Below, in pieces: positions 61,761 to 64,000 of a stretch of 64,000 bases of DNA. Source of the stretch: Hyphomonadaceae bacterium UBA1849. GTDB taxonomy: Bacteria > Pseudomonadota > Alphaproteobacteria > Caulobacterales > Hyphomonadaceae. The stretch spans positions 104,604-168,603 of the forward strand of contig DDIN01000004.1 of the NCBI GenBank assembly GCA_002338565.1. Reading direction: 5' to 3'. Each line of letters opens with the position of its first letter. Position 1 is the stretch's first letter. Position numbers and translations under genes: made by a program. The notes beneath the pieces were generated by a model. The model saw only the letters and a list, made by a program, of their open reading frames with translations, was not told the origin of the DNA and ran no database searches.

Positions 61761-62897
61761 TTAGAGTGTCGGATTGACCAGATATTTCTCACCGGTCGCC
61801 TTGGCGTTGTACGCCCGGGCAACATCCGGGTTGAGAAGGTCCTTCATCGAGATTTCGTCGCTATAATGGCTCGCAAACGTTGTCTGAAGGCCTGCAATGA
61901 CGCGCTGACGCATGCGTTCGCGTGCTTCTGCGCCAACCTTTTGCAGGAATGGTGTCAGAAGATAACCGCCAACGCCCCATGCCATGCCGACGCTTGCAGG
62001 CAGAACGGTCTGGCTGACGTCGAGGCGGCCATAGATATAAACCTGCTTATGGGTCGCTGAACCGTAGCGGCTGTATTCTTTAGCCGTCCGGTTGATTGCT
62101 GCTTCCATCGCGATGAGGATCTGGCCAGCGAGTGAGCCGCCACCAATCGCGTCAAAGCCGAGTGTTGCGCCTGTAGCAGCGAGCGCATCAATCAGGTCTT
62201 CCATAAAAGTTTCTGAAGACGAGTTCACGATGTACTTCGCGCCGATCTTGCGAAGGATTTCTGCCTGTTCTTCCTTGCGGACGATGTTCACCACATCGAC
62301 GCCGTCTTCGATACAGATCTTGTTGAGCATCTGTCCGAGATTGGATGCCGCAGCAGTATGAACGAGCGCCTTATGGCCTTCCATACGCATGGTCTCAGGG
62401 AAGGAGAGGGCGGTCAGCGGGTTCACGAAGCAGGATGCGCCGTCACGAGCAGATGTGCCGTCTGGCAGCAGCAGGCACTGTGAGACGTGGAGCTTGCGGT
62501 ATTGCGAGTACATTTCGCCGCCAAGGCACGCGACAGTCTTACCAAGAAGCGCTTGTGCAGCAGGTGAGTCGCCAGCAGCGATAACGACGCCAGCGCCTTC
62601 ATTGCCGACAGGCAGGGACTCGTCCATGCGGGCGCCCATGGCGCGCATGCCAGCAGGGGATATGTCTGCGATCAGGGTTGGGTTGTCCGCTGTGCCGCCT
62701 GCGCGTGCTGTAGACAGGTCTGCAGGGCCGATCAGCAGGCCGAGGTCTGACGGATTTACCGGAGCGGCTTCTACGCGAACGACAACTTCATCCGAGCCTG
62801 GTGCTGCGACTTCGACTTCTGCAAGTGAGAGTTCGAGTACGCCTTCAGGTTTGATGTGTGTGCGGACCTGAAGACCGGTGCCAGGTAGGTTTGTCAT
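61761..62897 (-). CDS. MDR-family (quinone oxidoreductase-like) dehydrogenase
   Basis: 378-residue medium-chain dehydrogenase/reductase. GroES-like N-terminal half with PVNPSDLGLL and VGNEGAGVVIAAGDS in place of the GHE zinc site, then a nucleotide-binding fold (HTAAASNLGQMLNKI) and FDAIGGGSLAGQILIAME. Catalytic zinc ligands are absent, as in NADPH-quinone reductases. The frame extends 7 codons upstream, but GGGAGAAATTC sets the start at 62897. An inverted repeat overlaps the ribosome-binding site. Confidence 0.87.
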   Translation of the reverse strand: MTNLPGTGLQVRTHIKPEGVLELSLAEVEVAAPGSDEVVVRVEAAPVNPSDLGLLIGPADLSTARAGGTADNPTLIADISPAGMRAMGARMDESLPVGNEGAGVVIAAGDSPAAQALLGKTVACLGGEMYSQYRKLHVSQCLLLPDGTSARDGASCFVNPLTALSFPETMRMEGHKALVHTAAASNLGQMLNKICIEDGVDVVNIVRKEEQAEILRKIGAKYIVNSSSETFMEDLIDALAATGATLGFDAIGGGSLAGQILIAMEAAINRTAKEYSRYGSATHKQVYIYGRLDVSQTVLPASVGMAWGVGGYLLTPFLQKVGAEARERMRQRVIAGLQTTFASHYSDEISMKDLLNPDVARAYNAKATGEKYLVNPTL

Positions 62898-62905
62898 GAA
62901 TTTCT

Positions 62906-62942
62906 CCCAAGACTTCATTTGAATAAATTATGAAGTCTTGGG
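62906..62942. promoter_or_regulatory. perfect 13-bp inverted repeat upstream of the MDR gene
   Basis: CCCAAGACTTCAT (62906-62918) and its exact reverse complement ATGAAGTCTTGGG (62930-62942) flank an 11-base AT-rich spacer. It ends at the Shine-Dalgarno of the MDR gene. There is no T-run, so it is not a terminator; a TetR-, MarR- or LysR-type operator is the best guess, or an mRNA hairpin blocking translation. Confidence 0.65.
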
Positions 62943-63006
62943 TACAGTCATATTTCGGGTGCGTCACCCTTAATCAAATAACTGTGAGAAATAAAACGCG
63001 TTTAGG

Positions 63007-64000
63007 TTATTCGCTTTCTGCAGAAGGCGCTGCGCCAAGCGCGCGGTAAAGCGCGATGGCATTTAACGCACGATCCCGACGCGCCAGAATGAGCTGCTGA
63101 CGGGCTGAATAATCCTCACGCTGTGCATCGAGTACCGACAGATAGTCGTCTACGCCAACGCGGAACCGCTCTTGCGATAGATTGAGCGTCACGTCAGCGT
63201 CTTCTGAGAGGCGTTCGAGTGCGTTGAGTCGGGTATCGATTGTCTCGGTGATAGCAAGCGCATCGGCCGTCTCTCTGAACGCTGTCTGGATCGCAAGCTG
63301 GTAACGGGCGACGGCCTGTTCCTGTTGTGATTCAGTCACGGCAATCCGGTTCTGACGTGCGCCATAGTCAAAGATTGGCAGGTCAAGCGCAGGGCCAAAC
63401 GTCCAGCCGGCTACATCATTAGAGAAAAAGTTCTCGAGGTCACTGCTGGAATATCCAACGCGGCCGGACAGACTGATTGAAGGGAAAAGCGCGGCGCGCG
63501 CCGAGCCGATATTGGCATTAGCTGCTACGAGGTTTCGTTCAGCTGCCATGACGTCAGGGCGGTTCAGAAGCACTTCTGACGAAATGTTGCCCGGCACGAG
63601 GAGCTCTACCGGTGATGGTGTCAGGGCGGCGGAGCCTTCGATATATGATGGAAGCTCTGTCCCGACGACGAGGCGCAGCGCGTTCAGGTCCTGTCGGATC
63701 TGCGCTTCGAACTGAGCGGCCTGCGCGCGGGCATTTTCCACGCTGGCGGATGCGCGGCGTGTATCAAGTTCCGTCGCGACGCCGGCGCTTAGTAGTTCTT
63801 GCGTAAGGGATAGAGAGTCAGACTGGATATCGACTGTGTCTTCGGCAAGCGCGAGCAGCTCGCGGTCCGTTGCCAGGCGCACCCAGAGTTCTGCAACCGA
63901 TGCGATCAGCGCTATGCGTGCTGCCCGTTCGCCTTCGACGGTTGCCAGATAGCTCTGGAATGCCGCTTCATTCTGATTTCGTACCCGGCTGAAGAAATCG
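63007..64000 (-). CDS. RND efflux outer-membrane factor (OprM/NodT family; N-terminus outside window)
   Basis: The frame is open to the window end, giving 330 codons of the C-terminal part. It starts inside the DFFSRVRNQNEAAFQSYLATVEGERAARIALIASVAELW stretch, typical of the first TolC repeat. The second repeat has SLSGRVGYSS, WTFGPALDLPIFDYGARQNRI and VGVDDYLSVLDAQREDYSARQQL. Forms the outer-membrane channel of a tripartite efflux pump; the pump and adaptor genes should lie upstream, beyond the window. Confidence 0.92.
   Translation of the reverse strand, partial: DFFSRVRNQNEAAFQSYLATVEGERAARIALIASVAELWVRLATDRELLALAEDTVDIQSDSLSLTQELLSAGVATELDTRRASASVENARAQAAQFEAQIRQDLNALRLVVGTELPSYIEGSAALTPSPVELLVPGNISSEVLLNRPDVMAAERNLVAANANIGSARAALFPSISLSGRVGYSSSDLENFFSNDVAGWTFGPALDLPIFDYGARQNRIAVTESQQEQAVARYQLAIQTAFRETADALAITETIDTRLNALERLSEDADVTLNLSQERFRVGVDDYLSVLDAQREDYSARQQLILARRDRALNAIALYRALGAAPSAESE

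Noticed and set aside
62906..62942. Terminator of the efflux gene or MDR gene
   Set aside because: No T-run on either strand and it overlaps a start region, not a gene end.

Overview
The window is chromosomal DNA of an alphaproteobacterium, most likely from the Caulobacterales/Maricaulales (Hyphomonadaceae-like) side. I base this on gene content and order: radA-cvpA-purF, lptD-surA-pdxA-rsmA, ruvX divergent from gatC, DUF2336, Hpt and EAL-like signalling proteins, and no zinc ligands in the dihydroorotase paired with pyrB. Base composition is moderately GC-rich and even. Coding density is high and no gap between genes exceeds about 300 bases. I see no phage, insertion sequence, CRISPR array, rRNA operon or other island. 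All calls are by eye from the sequence; no database search was run.

Layout. 1-4027: the end of a hydroxycinnamate (ferulate/p-coumarate) catabolic operon, with hydratase/lyase, ADP-forming CoA ligase and aromatic-acid transporter. 4161-9912: mobA, tRNA-Thr, an OmpA-like protein, amt, a DUF4349 lipoprotein and metG. 9971-11722: a BlaI-type repressor and a membrane protein that joins an M56 (BlaR1-like) protease to an M23 (LytM-like) domain. 11844-22428: an M20 amidohydrolase, two CaiB-type CoA-transferases, signalling proteins (DUF2336, degenerate EAL, Hpt), a NUDIX hydrolase, nadK, a class II aldolase, an outer-membrane-type protein and an M48 lipoprotein. 22481-26625: radA-cvpA-purF-SDR operon. 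26730-32055: HI0933-type flavoprotein and the dnaB-alr-mlaE-mlaF operon. 32210-34192: a soluble receptor with globin, chemotaxis-signalling, CZB and PilZ domains. 34368-35594: rpsF-rpsR-rplI. 35786-41753: fabD-fabG-acpP-fabF-mltG-yicC-gmk. 41750-47228: lptD-surA-pdxA-rsmA. 47358-52848: ruvX-AEC transporter and pyrB-pyrC'-plsY-dprA. 52984-59599: gatC, a lipoprotein gene, gatA, a sulfide/persulfide detoxification locus, gatB. 59596-64000: a small unknown ORF, cysH, a DUF481 protein, an MDR oxidoreductase behind a perfect 13-bp inverted repeat, and a truncated RND-type outer-membrane factor.

How the genes work together. Most of the window is housekeeping: fatty acid and phospholipid synthesis, LPS and outer-membrane assembly, pyrimidine and purine synthesis, translation. 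The accessory functions are use of plant phenolics, sulfide handling and environmental sensing. The two most unusual items are the M56-M23 fusion, whose M23 domain lacks one catalytic histidine, with its BlaI partner and repeated operator-like sites, and the globin-MCP-CZB-PilZ receptor, which could combine gas, zinc and c-di-GMP inputs in one soluble protein.
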